The notes: generated by a model from the sequence alone, not told the origin. 64,000 bases of DNA from Thalassia testudinum (GCA_037157565.1 JAZHRO010000063.1:8228001-8292000); one strand, 5' to 3'; positions 9,609 through 21,162 are shown, counted from the stretch's first letter. Numbers and translations are program-made.

Positions 9609-11034
9609 GCCTTCACCTGATTATCACCCACCTTTCCATTTGGAAAGCGTTCCACTTGCAGAATAGCCGTAATAGCCTTCTCATCAGTCCCCTTCCCACC
9701 TCCCACTGTGCATCTCCTCAACTTGTAGGGAGACCTAACTACCTTCATTTTGTAGGAAGATCCTACACCAAACTTTAAACTCCCCAAAGTAGCAGGATTG
9801 AGCACCATCAAAGCCTTCCCATCCTGCCCTTCCTCCAGCTTTCTCCCTTGTATTTCCTCCATTGCACAACTACCTTCCTGATCCCCACTAGCATCACTAC
9901 ATTCAGCCATCACCCTGATAGGCTGGTCAGAAGCTACAGCCTCATCTTCCAAACTCTCCAATTCATGATGTTCCTTCCTTTTCATAGACTCTAAACAGTC
10001 AACCTGTACGTTACTGCGATATTCAGGTTTGCTCCTACCACTGACTACCTATGTAAAGGATCTTCCATCCCCCTGCTTAGCAGCCCACACTTCACCTAAC
10101 AATATTTTCAGACGTAGCATCCATGAACTTCTCCTGTATCGAAGAATAATTTTCTCTGGCACAGACCCCCCTCTAATCACTCGAACCTCCACCACTATAG
10201 ACCTTCCATCCCCTTCTTACAGTCCCACCTCAACGCCCTCTTCAAGAGTCGCAAATCCTGCAGTTACCTTCTCAACAACACCTCATGTCCTCAAATGTAG
10301 GGGAAGGCCCCAGATCACCAGTCTCCCCATCCTGATCTTTGCACATTGAGGGGGCCTCTTCTGTGAAGTGCCATCAAAAGGCAAGACCAGCCTCCAAATT
10401 ATCATTAAACAATCGAAACAGCTCGTGCTGAATCAAAGTTTCTCCACATCGAGCTTTCCCAGCCCAAATAAACAAATCTTGATTTACCCAACATCAAGAT
10501 CTTCCAATTAGAGGAGGAAAGGGATAGGGATCTCACTAATCTACGGATTTCATCAAGACTCACAGACCCCATTGTGATCTCCCCTATTAGAGCACCCCGT
10601 AGCACCAACTCAGCAGCAACGACTTCATCAGCATAAGGCACCTCCACATCCATCACTTGGTCCAAAACCTTTAGGGGGGGCAGATGGGTCCTCCCCCAAA
10701 CCTGGTTGCGGGGCACCTTATCTCTGTGGGGTTTCAATGTCTTACTCTTACCGCATGAATCCCTCCTATGCCCTAAGCTACCTCACACAAGGCAAAGGAT
10801 CGGATCCCTACAAACGGCTGCCATGTGCCCTCGCCTTCTACATCTATAACAAACAACATTTCCGTTCTTCTGATTCCATCTGCCACTCCTGCCATCTGCC
10901 CACATCCTACGGGAGGTTGCATAGAGGATTTTTCTGCCAGAATCCCTACGTTGCCATCCACTGGATCTCCATGTTAGCCATCCTTCATCAGCCCCTCCGT
11001 CGCCGCCATCATCCCTCCCAAACCTGGGAGCCAT
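9605..11034 (-). pseudogene. LINE ORF1, nucleic-acid-binding protein, broken
   Basis: Reading starts at the ATG at 11034 (MAPRFGRDDG). A CCHC zinc knuckle (CYRCRRRGHMAAVC) is followed in the same frame by a second one whose second Cys codon is TGA (10783-10785), so the frame from 11034 to about 10405 has this single stop. A central stretch resembles the DUF4283-type region of plant LINE ORF1 (family knowledge, moderate certainty). The C-terminal part (9605-9985) is acidic and open. Its stop overlaps the ORF2 start as ATGA at 9605-9608, which fits coupled reinitiation. Frame breaks lie between about 10404 and 9986. The product would bind element RNA. Confidence 0.7.
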
Positions 11035-11041
11035 CTTCTGG

Positions 11042-11292
11042 ATGACACCAATCCAAACGAATTATACTACTACAGAAAAAGAGCTACTAGTAGTAATGTT
11101 CGCCCTATAAAAGCTTATACCTTATCTACTTGGATCTCATGTGATTATTTTTATTGACATGCTGCATTAAGGCATTTAATGGCTAAGAAGGATGCAAAAC
11201 CTCGCTTAATCAGATGGATCCTTCTACTTCAAGAATTTGATATCGAGATTCGAGATAAATCAAGTGCAAAAAATGTGGTAGCAGACCATCTC
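11042..11292 (+). pseudogene. Fragment K: Ty3/gypsy RNase H C-terminal half
   Basis: Open from NYTTTEKELL through the [10 protein letters not shown] region to VVADHL, apart from one TAA at about 11107. It resembles the RNase H part of C, D and G. It is cut on the left by the LINE and on the right by the start of LTR E (11293). The rest of this older element was not found. Confidence 0.85.
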
Positions 11293-12198
11293 TGATGGTA
11301 ACACCATCATGGGCCCTAACTAACTTGAATTAGTCGGATTCAAATGATAAATGCTCCTAAATGATCGCTTGAGGACTATAGTTCCACTCTGATCTGATTT
11401 AAGAAGAAAATAAGAAAACATGGTTAATTTTGCTATTTTAATAGCACATCACAAATGCAGATTAACCAAAGGGTTACTCAGGGGTTAATTAAAGGTTAAT
11501 TGAGCATAAAGTCTAAAAAGTGGATCCACACTAACTGAATCAGGGTTTCACACATTTCAAGGGCGAAAACAGTATTGAAAACCCTAATATCAACCCCACT
11601 TAAATTGGAAAGATTTTGGTCAGGATAAAATCAATCTAAACCTCCTAAAATTTATAGAAAAATATTCTAAGAGGTTTGGTACCTTTATTTTGACCATCTA
11701 AACCCATTTTGACCTAAAATGGAGTTTCAAATGGGAATTTGCCTTAATTTGAGCTTCTGTGCAATTTCCCTAGTCAAACGTAGTTAAAACTCAAATCCAA
11801 GTTCACCATTATATATCTTGGGTCTAAATTAGGTTAAGATCAAAATTTAGGCTCAATCAGAGTCCATCTTGACCTAGTTTTCTTTTTAGCCCTTAGAAAC
11901 TCTATTTCTTACACTCAAGCCCCTAGGTTTCAAGATTTTCACAGAAAGGTCCCTAAGTTTCTCGTCATCTTTGCAAAAAGGTCCCAACTACCATGGAAAT
12001 GTGAACAACATCTTCTTAAACCACCCATCGACCTTCAAACTAGGAAAACTCTCATGTTTGATCACCAAATCCCTCCAAATTTGGAGGGATTGATGATCAA
12101 AAGATCCTTGATCGATTGGGTGCACTTTCTTGCCCAGATTGAAATCGGAGAGGCCTCATCAAGTGTTTGTGGGCTATCGAGGAGTTTTAAGGAGTAAT
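11293..12198 (+). repeat. Fragment E: 5' part of an LTR
   Basis: Begins with a perfect 17-nt palindrome, TGATGGT-AAC-ACCATCA, equivalent to TGATGAG-AAC-CTCATCA in the LTRs of C and L. The next 900 bp resemble the U3 of those LTRs (the GGTTTGGTACC and CATCTTGACCTAG phrases). No TATA box is reached before LTR I interrupts at 12199. Confidence 0.75.
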
Positions 12199-14448
12199 TG
12201 TCGTAGCAAAGCCTCAATTGCTCGAAAATAATTAAATTTATAACTTAGAATCAAAGAAGAGTCTGAGGCCGATCACAGGGAGCAAATATTAAATTCACAC
12301 AATAATCTTCATTTAAAATAGATGAGCACAATCAATTGATCACAAAATAGATATTCAATGAATAAAATTGATCAGAACTAATATTCGAATATAAATCAAT
12401 GTATCTCAAGTTTTCTTGGGATTAAAAGAATGGGAGAAGCAAAACAATGGTGATTTAAATCACCAATTATTCTCTTAATTAAGTATACATCCCAAGTATC
12501 AAATTATTCGAATAAACCAATAGTAGTTTCAATCATTAATCCTCGTCAGTATTAGATGAATAATGCCACAGTTTCTTTGAACCAAATCAGACGTCAGATA
12601 TGAAAGCCAGACGACTTAAGTGTCAACAAACACAAGGCTCTTCAGAGATAGAGTCTTCTTCTTTTATTCTTCTCAAGGCCTTCACAAGCCTTCTTCAAAG
12701 CCTTCCCTTCCTTCTCAAGCACAGGCACAGAGCATAACTTTCCTTTAGTAGCTAAGTGTCGCATAGGGATAAACCTTTAGAGAGAAAAAGCCTCCCCATC
12801 TCTCTCACAAATCCTTCTCTTTCTCTCAAACCCAGCATGTAATCGAATTCGGATATGGGTTATCGGGTCTAGAACAGTGTCCAGGCCTATGGGCGTGGGT
12901 CGCAGGCAAGGAGTAAGTAGGTGGATAAATGGGTAGGCGGGTGTGTGCATGGAGGGACTCGACCCCTCAGTGTCTTGGGTGAACAGCTTTGATCACAAAT
13001 TCCACTTATGTGTGCATGCACTCCTTTCACTCCACGCGGTGGGACTATTGTCCCTGCTTCTTCATGTAGCGTAGATAGGATGAGGCTTTACTCGATTGCA
13101 GCTGTTGGAGGCTTCGTGATTCCAATTGGCGCTGCAACTGGGGATGCAAACGTAGTCCACGTCTCCTTGAAGTCGAAATAGGCCTAGAGCTCGTCGAAGG
13201 AATGCAAGCTTGATCAAAAATGTTGGCTGCGACGGCGGTGGACGGTGGATACCTGAAAGGAGGAATAAGGCCTCACGACCACATCAGAGTTGTTCAGGAG
13301 AGTCACGTGGATGTGGTAGACGTGATGGTTGTGCTTTTGTGTGATAAGGAGGTATGTGGAGGTTGGGAAAACTTAAGGAAAGTGAGCGGAAGTGGGTAAG
13401 TTCGGTGGGGCATTTCAGTGGATTTTTGGTGAAATTGAGTGAGAGGTTTGGATGGGTGAGATGAGGCAGAGCTTTTGGAGGTGGAGCGGGTGTGTTTCGT
13501 GGAGTGTGAAGTACGGGAGGCGTTGATGAGAACCTCATCATGAGCCATAACTAGCTCATTTTGACCCAATACAAAGGATAAAAGCTCCTACATAACTTAA
13601 GGAAAGGCTTAACTCAGAGAATTCTGAGTTTGAGAAGAAAACAAGTCATAAGGGGTAAAAATGCAATTTTACCAGTATAATCTGCATACAGGGTAATTCA
13701 GGGCCCAAACATAGGTCAAAGCAGCTTAATAAGAATAAGAGTGGGATGAAATGATCTAGCAAGGGCTACAGCAATTCCAAGAAACTAAATGATAATCTGT
13801 AACCCTAAAACAACCCACTTCAATTCACGAGGTTCGAGGCAAAGTAAAAATAGAATAAACCCTCTAAAATTCATATAAAAATAATCTCTAGGGTTTAGAA
13901 CCTTCAATTTGGCCTTCAGAACCCATCTTGACCTACATTGAGAACCATGCCCAATTAATAACTTAATTTGGGTTTTCGCATAAATTGACCGGTCAAACAA
14001 GGTTTAATATAGAAATGAAATTCACCATCAGATTCCTTAGGTCCTAGTTAGTCATGTATAAAAACTTGAGCCTAAGAAGAAACCTCCTTGACCGACTTTA
14101 CACTTTGGTCCTCATATATTTACTCTTTGGCCCTCAACTTTTGAACCCTCGCATTTTGGCCCCTAACTCTCCTTCGTTCTTTGCGATCAGGTCCCCCCTG
14201 CAAAACCTGCCAGCACCATGCTCCGGCGACCTTGCGCGGAGCATGGCGCCGCGCAGGGTGAGGTGGGGGACCTGGCAAGTAAACCGGGGGTGCCCTGCGT
14301 CGTCAGCCGTCGCAGGGACACCCCCCTGGTCGTTGTAACCCACCATACCGGCCGTGCGAACGCACGGACGGTATGGGTTCTTGTTTACGACCATCCTCCG
14401 GCGAGGGAGACACGTCGTCTCCCTCCGCCTTCCTCCCTGTTTGATCCC

Positions 14449-14456
14449 TATAAATA
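14449..14456 (+). promoter_or_regulatory. TATA box of solo LTR L
   Basis: TATAAATA about 925 bp into the LTR, at the position equivalent to TATAAAA in LTR C. Confidence 0.6.
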
Positions 14457-15347
14457 CCCCCCGTTGCTCCACCGACCGGGGCAGCTTGGATCTGACGGAG
14501 AAAATCCCCAACTTTCCTCTCTTCTCTCTCCGGCAGACGCTCACCAGCTCCGGCGGTTCCTCCCCCTCCACCTCTTCGCTCTGCCGCAATACCAGCAGCA
14601 GAGACTTCCTCCCCTGCTCTTCCCGCGCCACGCCGCACCCAGCTGGCGCCTCTCCGGCTCTCTGCTCGCCGCCGCCCCTTTCCCTGAGCATCATCTTCTC
14701 CGGCAACAGTCGATACGACTGTCGCCCTGTTCCTCCCCCTTCGTCCCTGCAAGTAAGCTAGAACTACTCCCCTTCTTCTCCTCTTTCTTTCCCCACTTTC
14801 AATTTATTCAGTTAAGCCCTCGACCGACCCTGACCATCGTCACCCCCTTCGTCTCCGGCCACCCTCCGGCGAGATGCTCCCATCGCTCCACAGCCTCACA
14901 CACCTCGCCGACCCTCACCGAACCTCCACCTCATCACACTGAGCACCCCCCACCCCTTCACTGCCACTCCACACCTCCGTAACGCTCCCCCGAACAAACC
15001 CATTCCTCCGGTTGCAGTCCAACCTAGGGCTGCCGCCAGACACCACCTTGCGGCCTGCCGTACAGCTCCTCACCTTCGCCGTGCCACGGCGAAGGTTCCC
15101 CAGTGGTTTGATCAGGCCGAGAGGCCATATTCGTGTCCGACAGGTTTTAAGGTTCGACCGCCATTAACGCACATTGAAGCAGCTTCTCCCGCGCTCCAGG
15201 CTTGAGGACTCCAGGTCTCCAGCTGCTGCGGAGTACGGGGAGTCTTGCGAAGGCAGCCAGCCAGCAACCTACGCAAGTCGAAGCCGCAGCTGCAGAAGCC
15301 AGGCCGCAGTCTCCCAGCAGGCGCACGCGAGGAAAGGTCTGCGTTTA

Positions 15348-15390
15348 GTCCCACATCGGTGAGCCTCACAACCTTTCCACTGTTTAAATT
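15348..15390 (+). promoter_or_regulatory. snRNA-type USE followed by an AT box
   Basis: GTCCCACATCG (15348-15358) equals the plant snRNA upstream sequence element RTCCCACATCG (recalled). A TTTAAATT stretch lies 24 bp further on (15383-15390), near the spacing recalled for Pol III snRNA genes. LTR C keeps degenerate versions (about 20847 and 40851). No snRNA body follows, so activity is uncertain. Confidence 0.45.
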
Positions 15391-15759
15391 GATTTAGTGC
15401 TGGAGGCTTACTGCCTCAGCACACGGGGTGAGGTCCCCTTCACCCGCCCGGTTACCCGGTCTCGTCCGCGCTCACGCCCCGCGGACCTGACCCGACCCGA
15501 CCCGACCCGACTTAAGACTGACCTGCACTCCTCGCCCACCACGCACGCCGGTGGGCCTGGACCCGGGCCTGACCCGAACCCGGTTACCCGGCAGCTCTGG
15601 GAGAGCTTTCCCAAGAGTGGTTTCAGAGAGAGAGAGAGACGCGGGGGTTGGGTAGAGTAGGTTTTGCCTCTTGACGAAAAGCTCTGAAGTGTGCAGGCAC
15701 AGGCGAAGAAGAAGACCCGCGGAAGAAGAAGGAAGCTGACTGTAGCAACAGGTAGTTAA

Positions 15760-15785
15760 GTCGTCTGATTTGGAAATCAGACGAC
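15760..15785. repeat. 12-bp hairpin GTCGTCTGATTT / AAATCAGACGAC in L
   Basis: Perfect arms with a 2-nt loop, shortly upstream of U5. LTR C has GACGTCTGAT / ATCAGACGTC at the equivalent place. Confidence 0.85.
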
Positions 15786-15950
15786 GGCCTGAAGGGAAAA
15801 GAAGGAAGGAGGGGTGACGTCCCTGGCTGAAAAAGAAAAGAAGAAGCTGACACTTAGCCGCAGGGAGGAGAAACAAGAAGAAGCCTTCACAGAAGAGACT
15901 GCAGAAAAAGAAGAAGAGAGACCAAGACAGAAACCAAGGAAGAAGAAGAA

Positions 15951-16110
15951 GGAGATCTGAAGAAAGAAAGAGGAGCATCACCTCTGCAGAACAAAGAAGA
16001 AGAAGGAGATCTGAAGAAAGAAAGAGGAGCATCACCTCTGCAGAACAAAGAAGAAGTAGGAGATCTGAAGAAAGAAAGAAAGAAGAACATCACGAGGAGA
16101 AAACAAAAAG
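15951..16110 (+). repeat. 54-bp tandem repeat in L
   Basis: GGAGATCTGAAG begins at 15951, 16005 and 16059, a constant 54-bp period, purine-rich, with GAGG / CCTC mini-arms inside the first two units. The third unit is diverged. Confidence 0.85.
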
Positions 16111-16740
16111 AACAACAAATTTTTTCCCTCTCTCTTTCTTTATTTTGTAAAAGAAACATGTATATCTCTAGAATACAACTTGCTCCCTGAGTTCGACCTC
16201 GGGAACTCTTTTATTTTCCGAGTAAAAAATTTATATATTTGAAATGTTGGTAATAACCGGCTATACTACAATGTTATAACAAACTAAAACCCGGTTGTCC
16301 CGAACCAAGCCATTTCAGGCGTCATCGGAGCTTCTCCAGAGTGAAGGAAGATGGAGGGAGAAAGAGGTGAATGGTGGTCGAAACAAGAGTTTACGGGGCT
16401 AATTCTAAACTAGAGGAAGAGAAGGAGAGAGAGGGACTTAATTTATCAGTTGAAAGGGGCAGGAGGGTGCTGGCTATGATTGGTCGACACCGTGGAAGAG
16501 AACACCTCTGATGAGGGGGTGGTGAGGAAAGCAAGAGTCGGAGAGCTCCTTGCTGGTATTGCGAAGAGTGGATGAAGGAGAGGAAGAAAAACCTATTGCC
16601 TATGGTATGTGGCAGCAGGCGAAGAGGCCGAAGAGAGAGGATCACTGGAGTTGTGGTGGAGGTGGCCGAAGATAGGGAAGTAAGAGGATTTTTTTGGCCA
16701 AAATCGAGCTAAGGAGTTTGGTTAGAAGCTCCAGGAGCTT

Positions 16741-16747
16741 TTATAGA
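16741..16747 (-). promoter_or_regulatory. TATA box of LTR I
   Basis: TTTTATA on the plus strand reads TATAAAA on the minus strand, followed there by GCTCCTGGAGC. Confidence 0.55.
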
Positions 16748-17621
16748 GCTCCTGGCCGAGCTCAAATTGGGAAAAACACAAGCATATTTCATGGATTAGG
16801 AAAGTTTAGAATGTGAGGAATCAAGCTTTGTTGGAGCTTGTTTGCTTCAAAACTGGATTCCCAACTTGGCTCAATTGTGTTCCCATTTTCTAATCCCTCC
16901 AATTTTGGAGGGATTTGGTGATGATTTCGTGGTGTTCTTTCTTGATTGCAGTCGGTGTGATGGGTTGATTAGGAGACCCTAGAGAAGAAGGCAATGGGGG
17001 GCATTTGGTGAAGAAGATGACAAAGTTGGGGGGATAATTGCAATTAATTTGAAAGTTAAGGCGTGTGTGATATAGAAAGAGTCAGAATGGACTGAAATGC
17101 AAACTAGGTCAAGATGGACTCTGATTGGCCCAAATTTTGATTAAAACCTAATTTGGATCGAAGGAATTTGATGGTGAAGTTGGATTTCAGTTTTTACCAC
17201 TTTTGCCTGGGCAATTTGTGCAAAAACCCAAATTATGGTAACTTTTTATCTGAGACTATTTAAGGTCAAAATGGGTTCCAATGGTCAAATCAAGGGTACT
17301 AAACCTTATATGGCTAGAAGGCAATGTGACATTCTTATGGATTTCAGATGGAAAATCTGACCATACGGATGGGTCCGAAGCAACGATCGCAGTCTGACAA
17401 CATAGAAATCACCTCGATCCGAGCACCGTGGCATCCCCTGCAAGTAATGAAGGGTGAACGGTCCAGATGGTGCCATGTGGCACCATCTACAGCACCTAAA
17501 GCCACCCACCACATCTCTAAAGGTGGCCCATCAAGTGATCTCAGCTGTTGGATGAAAATCCAACAGTTGAGAGCTCGCCCTTACCATGCGGCCGCAACTC
17601 CTCGCGACGCACATGCGAACG

Positions 17622-17674
17622 TGGCACAACAGTGGGAGCGGTGGTTAGCAAGGAAGGGGTGTGGGTTCGAATCC
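17622..17674 (+). promoter_or_regulatory. Degenerate Pol III A/B-box pair in LTR D
   Basis: TGGCACAACAGTGG (17622-17635) is a loose A box and GGTTCGAATCC (17664-17674) a canonical B box. This is the counterpart of the cleaner pair in LTR F. There is no complete cloverleaf. Confidence 0.4.
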
Positions 17675-18030
17675 CCGTAGCCCCCCCATTCTCAATCTAG
17701 CTAGCGCATGCGCAGTGTCATCATGCACCAGCAGTGCGCGCATGCACACCAGTGCATGCCAACGCGCACACCAGCAGAGCCGCCGCTTAATCCGCTCGCA
17801 TGAGGCAAGACAATGTAGCGTGCATGGGGTGGGTGCATACTCGGTTGGCATTAGCCTTCAGTGACAGCTTGGCAGACATATAGTGACGCTTACAGCCGTT
17901 GCTAATTCTTTGCAAGCCAGCAATGCTAGCTATGTGCGTAAGAGGGCGTGAGCTGCCTACAGCGACACTTCCAATGATGATTTGAAGGTCACTAATGGTC
18001 CCTTGACTATTCTAGCCTCTTTTCATCCAC

Positions 18031-18037
18031 TATAAAA
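18031..18037 (+). promoter_or_regulatory. TATA box of LTR D
   Basis: TATAAAA followed by GGATC; LTR F has TATAAAAGGA at the equivalent position. Confidence 0.6.
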
Positions 18038-18730
18038 GGATCAACACCCCCTCCCTTCCATGCCATCTCTACCTACTCTACTCCCACCTACTCCCAAGCT
18101 CTAACAAGCCTACCAACGCCCTGTTAGAGTTTGCTGTCAAGCTCCCAAGGTGCATATTAGTATAGCGAACCTCTGCCCCACCGAATACTCTAACTTCCCA
18201 TCCCCATTCATAGGTCTCCTTGGAGCCGTCCTCCCACCTCCATTCCGATAGAAGATCATCTCCACCTTCTCACCTCCATTTTGGAACTGCGCTGAAGCTT
18301 TCCTCTACTCGACATCCTCCTACTTCTCACCTCCGTCATCCTGCTTCCCAACCCCTTTATCTGAGCTCTCGCTAGGCGCCGTTGTCTCACTGAATAGCCA
18401 CTTCGGGGGATTTCTTCTCACCTCCCTCTCTTTTTATGTTTTCTATATTATTGAAATTGACATTCATGCAATATATCAGATTCAATTCTATCTCTCTCTT
18501 GTGATTGATTGTCATTTTATTTCAAAAACAAATAAAAACAAAACCCTAAAACACCAAAAAGAAACAAATCGAAGCACGGTTTCATTCAAAGTAAACGTCG
18601 CGTCCCTGTGTTCGACCTGGGACTCCCTTAGAGTTTCGGTATAAATTTTATTTAATCATGAGTTTTGCAACTACAACGACGGGTTACTCGTAACCCTGAT
18701 TTCAAACACGCGAAACCTATGTGATCATTT

Positions 18731-18748
18731 TGGCGCCGTTGTCGGGGA
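18731..18748 (+). promoter_or_regulatory. Primer-binding site of element D (tRNA-Asp)
   Basis: TGGCGCCGTTGTCGGGGA, one mismatch from perfect complementarity to tRNA-Asp, 3 nt after the LTR end. Confidence 0.85.
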
Positions 18749-19005
18749 GGCAATAGAATTTTCTTTATTATTTTCTGCACTTCTTTGCATTTACATAGCA
18801 CTAACCTTGCTTGTCTTTGATCTACTGTCTTGTAGGTACCCTAGCATGGAGATCCAAGTGTGGTAGATCGGAGTAAAGTGCGGGTAGAGTGTTTTGTAAT
18901 TGTCCCCCACATCTCTCCACACTAGTTCATTTCACCACAATCATAACCAAGACTAAATCTACTTAGGTGTTTGCATAAACCATAGGATAGACTTGTCTTG
19001 TTTGC
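18749..19005 (+). other. Leader of element D, first segment
   Basis: Noncoding. The GTAGATCGGAGTAAAGTG phrase recurs in F's leader on the minus strand near 57587-57604. It is interrupted by element C; the five bases before C are TTTGC. Confidence 0.75.
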
Positions 19006-19943
19006 TGATGAGAACCTCATCATGAGCCCTAACAAGCTCATTTTGACCAGAGAAAGTAAGCAAAAGCTTCTACATAACCTAAAGGAAGGCCTAATTCAAG
19101 GGACTATTGTTTTGGGAAGGAAACATGAACTAAAGGGTAAAACTGTAATTTTACCATTGCAGTACATCAACGGGATTTCTCAGGGGCTAAACATAGGTCA
19201 ATTGGACTTAATAAGAGGAAAAGTGGGATGGCTCAGTCAGAAAAGGGTTATTGTGAGATTTAAGAATTAAATGACATTCTATAACCCTAAAACAAACCCA
19301 CTTAATTTCACAAGGTTATAGTCAGGATAAAAATCAACTAAACCCTCTAAAATTCATGAAAAAATATTCCCTAGGGTTTAGAACCTTCAATTTGGCCTTT
19401 GGAACCTATTTTGACCTAGATAGGGGTCCTAGCTCGGTATTTGACCTAATTTGGGTTTTTATGCAAAATGTCCAGTCAAACGTGGTCAAACCTAAAATAA
19501 AACTTCACCATTGGATTTCTTAGGTCGAAATTAGGTTTGTACCAAAATTTGGACCTATGGGAAGGTCATCTTGACCTACGTTGCAAAATAGTCCACCCAA
19601 TTACATTCTGGCCCCTAACTTTTGAAAACCCTTGCATAGACCCCCCTATCTTCCTTGCCACTCTTTGCATTCAGGTCCCTCCACCATTACAGTGAAGGAA
19701 TCCCACTCCGGCGAGGATTTTAGGAGGATATCTCCTCGAATCCTCAGAGATCTCCTCCCAGATTTGGAAGGGAGATTCTTTGAGGATCTCTCCACCGTCT
19801 GAACAGGATCCCAAGATCGGAGTTACACCAAATCTCTCATGCGAATGCTCGAGAGATTTGGGTGTCTTGCGCACCTTCCATCTTCGGTGAGATCTTTGCA
19901 CTTGGAGGCTTGCCTTCCAAGTACAAAGGGCTTGGCCAGCAGC

Positions 19944-19950
19944 TATAAAA
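19944..19950 (+). promoter_or_regulatory. TATA box, 5' LTR of C
   Basis: TATAAAA followed by GGACCCTCGG, identical in the 3' LTR at 39958-39964. Likely start site for genomic RNA. Confidence 0.65.
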
Positions 19951-21162
19951 GGACCCTCGGTCCTTGCCGCATCTTTTAAGCTTGAATTGGCCTAATGATT
20001 CCCCCAAATTTCTTCCTTCCTCGTCTCCAGCCAACCGTCCACAAGCTCTGACGATCCCTCCTCCCTCCTCTCATCGCTCTGCCACCATGCCAGTGACAGA
20101 GCTATCTTTGTCTCGCTCTTCCTTGTTGCGCAGTACCTGCGCATGCCTCTCAGACCCTTTCCTCATCATCGTCATCCTCACCTCGGGGCCTTCTTCCCCG
20201 GCGATGGCTCATATGCGTCGCTCGTACCCTCTGCCTCCCCTTCGTCCAGCTACATGCAGATAAGTTCCCCTCCCTGTACTCTTCGTTTCCCCTCATTCAA
20301 TTTCATAAAACACCCCTCGATAGCCACTGTCCACCTTCGTCTCCCTCATCTTCGGCTGACCACCGGTGAGGCAAATCCGTTGCTCCCACACTCCACATGC
20401 CTCGCCACCTACCTCATCACCTTCGCCATCACTCACTGATCATCCTCCGTCCCTTCACCAACCGCCACACACGCCCTACACCCTCACCCGACACATGCAC
20501 CTTCACGGCCACAGAGCGACCTAGGCACGCATGCTTAAGCCGTCCCATGGCCAACCAACCCCCGCCTCACCTTCGCCGTGACACGGCGAAGCTTCCTTAG
20601 GCACTTGAAAGGGCCGTGAGGCCATATTCATGCATTTTAGGTTTCACCCCTCTGCCGCCATTAGCGAAGGCGTGAAGGAGCTTGCCTGCGAGCTCCAGGT
20701 CATTCCACTCTAGGCTGAGACGCCCCAAGTGCGCGTAACCCTCCTACGAACCTTCCACTCCTGGCAATTAGAAGCGTCCATGACTACAATTGCCTCAATT
20801 GGGCGAGTGTCTTCCCTGCAGGCGTGAAGAAGCGGGTGGGACACTTTAGTCTCACCTTGTAAGTTCTCAATGTAGGTGAGTCATTTATATTGTTTTTGTG
20901 TTTCTCTCTTATCGCCTCCAGTACACGGGGTGAGGTCCCTCGCCCACGTACACCCCCGCCTCATCCACGACACACACCCACGCGGACCTGGTAGCTGACC
21001 CGTATACCCTGTACTCCTCGTACACCACCTACGCCAGTGCGCCTAGACCCGGGCATGCGAAACCCAACTCGATTACCTGGCTCTGGGAGAGTGAACCTAA
21101 TAGTGAAATAGAGAGAGAGACGTGGGGGAGGGTAGGGGTGGGTTTTGCTCTGTGCTATGTAG

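Larger units (their letters stand above)
8280..11041 (-). mobile_element. Decayed LINE (non-LTR retrotransposon), partial
   Basis: On the minus strand there is a CCHC-bearing ORF1 and then an endonuclease-type ORF2 that stops before the RT domain. The missing RT half probably lies left of the window, beyond element A, which inserted into or beside it. The 5' end near 11041 abuts an RNase H scrap of a Ty3/gypsy element, so the LINE probably inserted there. No poly(A) tail or target duplication is visible. Confidence 0.8.
13524..16317 (+). mobile_element. Solo LTR L
   Basis: A 2794-bp LTR from TGATGAG-AAC-CTCATCA to CCATTTCA, flanked by the perfect 5-bp duplication GGCGT (13519-13523 and 16318-16322) and with no interior. 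It is related to the LTRs of C and E. Target-site duplication around one LTR indicates insertion followed by LTR-LTR recombination. Confidence 0.95.
12199..17340 (-). repeat. LTR I (minus strand), split by solo LTR L
   Basis: Read on the minus strand, the U5 with a CTCCCTGTGATCGGCCTC variant of the common motif ends at 12199. The body continues to 13523, is interrupted by L, and resumes at 16323 up to about 17340. A TATA box lies at 16741-16747. Compared with LTR C, the first 350 bp or so are missing at the high-coordinate end, where it abuts an equally truncated LTR of D. A deletion probably joined them. No PBS or interior belonging to I was found. Confidence 0.7.
17341..18727 (+). repeat. 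5' LTR of element D, 5'-truncated
   Basis: About 1390 bp, related to the LTR of F. Both have the palindromes at 17466-17487 and 17545-17566, a TATA box at 18031, and a U5 with CCCTGTGTTCGACC plus TTTCGGTATAAATTTTATTT. By comparison with F the first 340 bp or so are missing. It ends in CA at 18727, 3 nt before the PBS. Confidence 0.8.

Noticed and set aside
14134..14982. Overlapping open frames of 149-254 codons on both strands in solo LTR L
   Set aside because: GC-rich LTR body with no domain and frames on both strands; not kept in the related LTR C.
15951..16110. CRISPR-like or satellite array
   Set aside because: Three direct 54-bp units with no spacers, confined to one LTR; a simple tandem duplication.
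16323..17340. A separate unique region between L and D
   Set aside because: It matches the U3 of LTRs E and C on the minus strand and continues LTR I across the L insertion.
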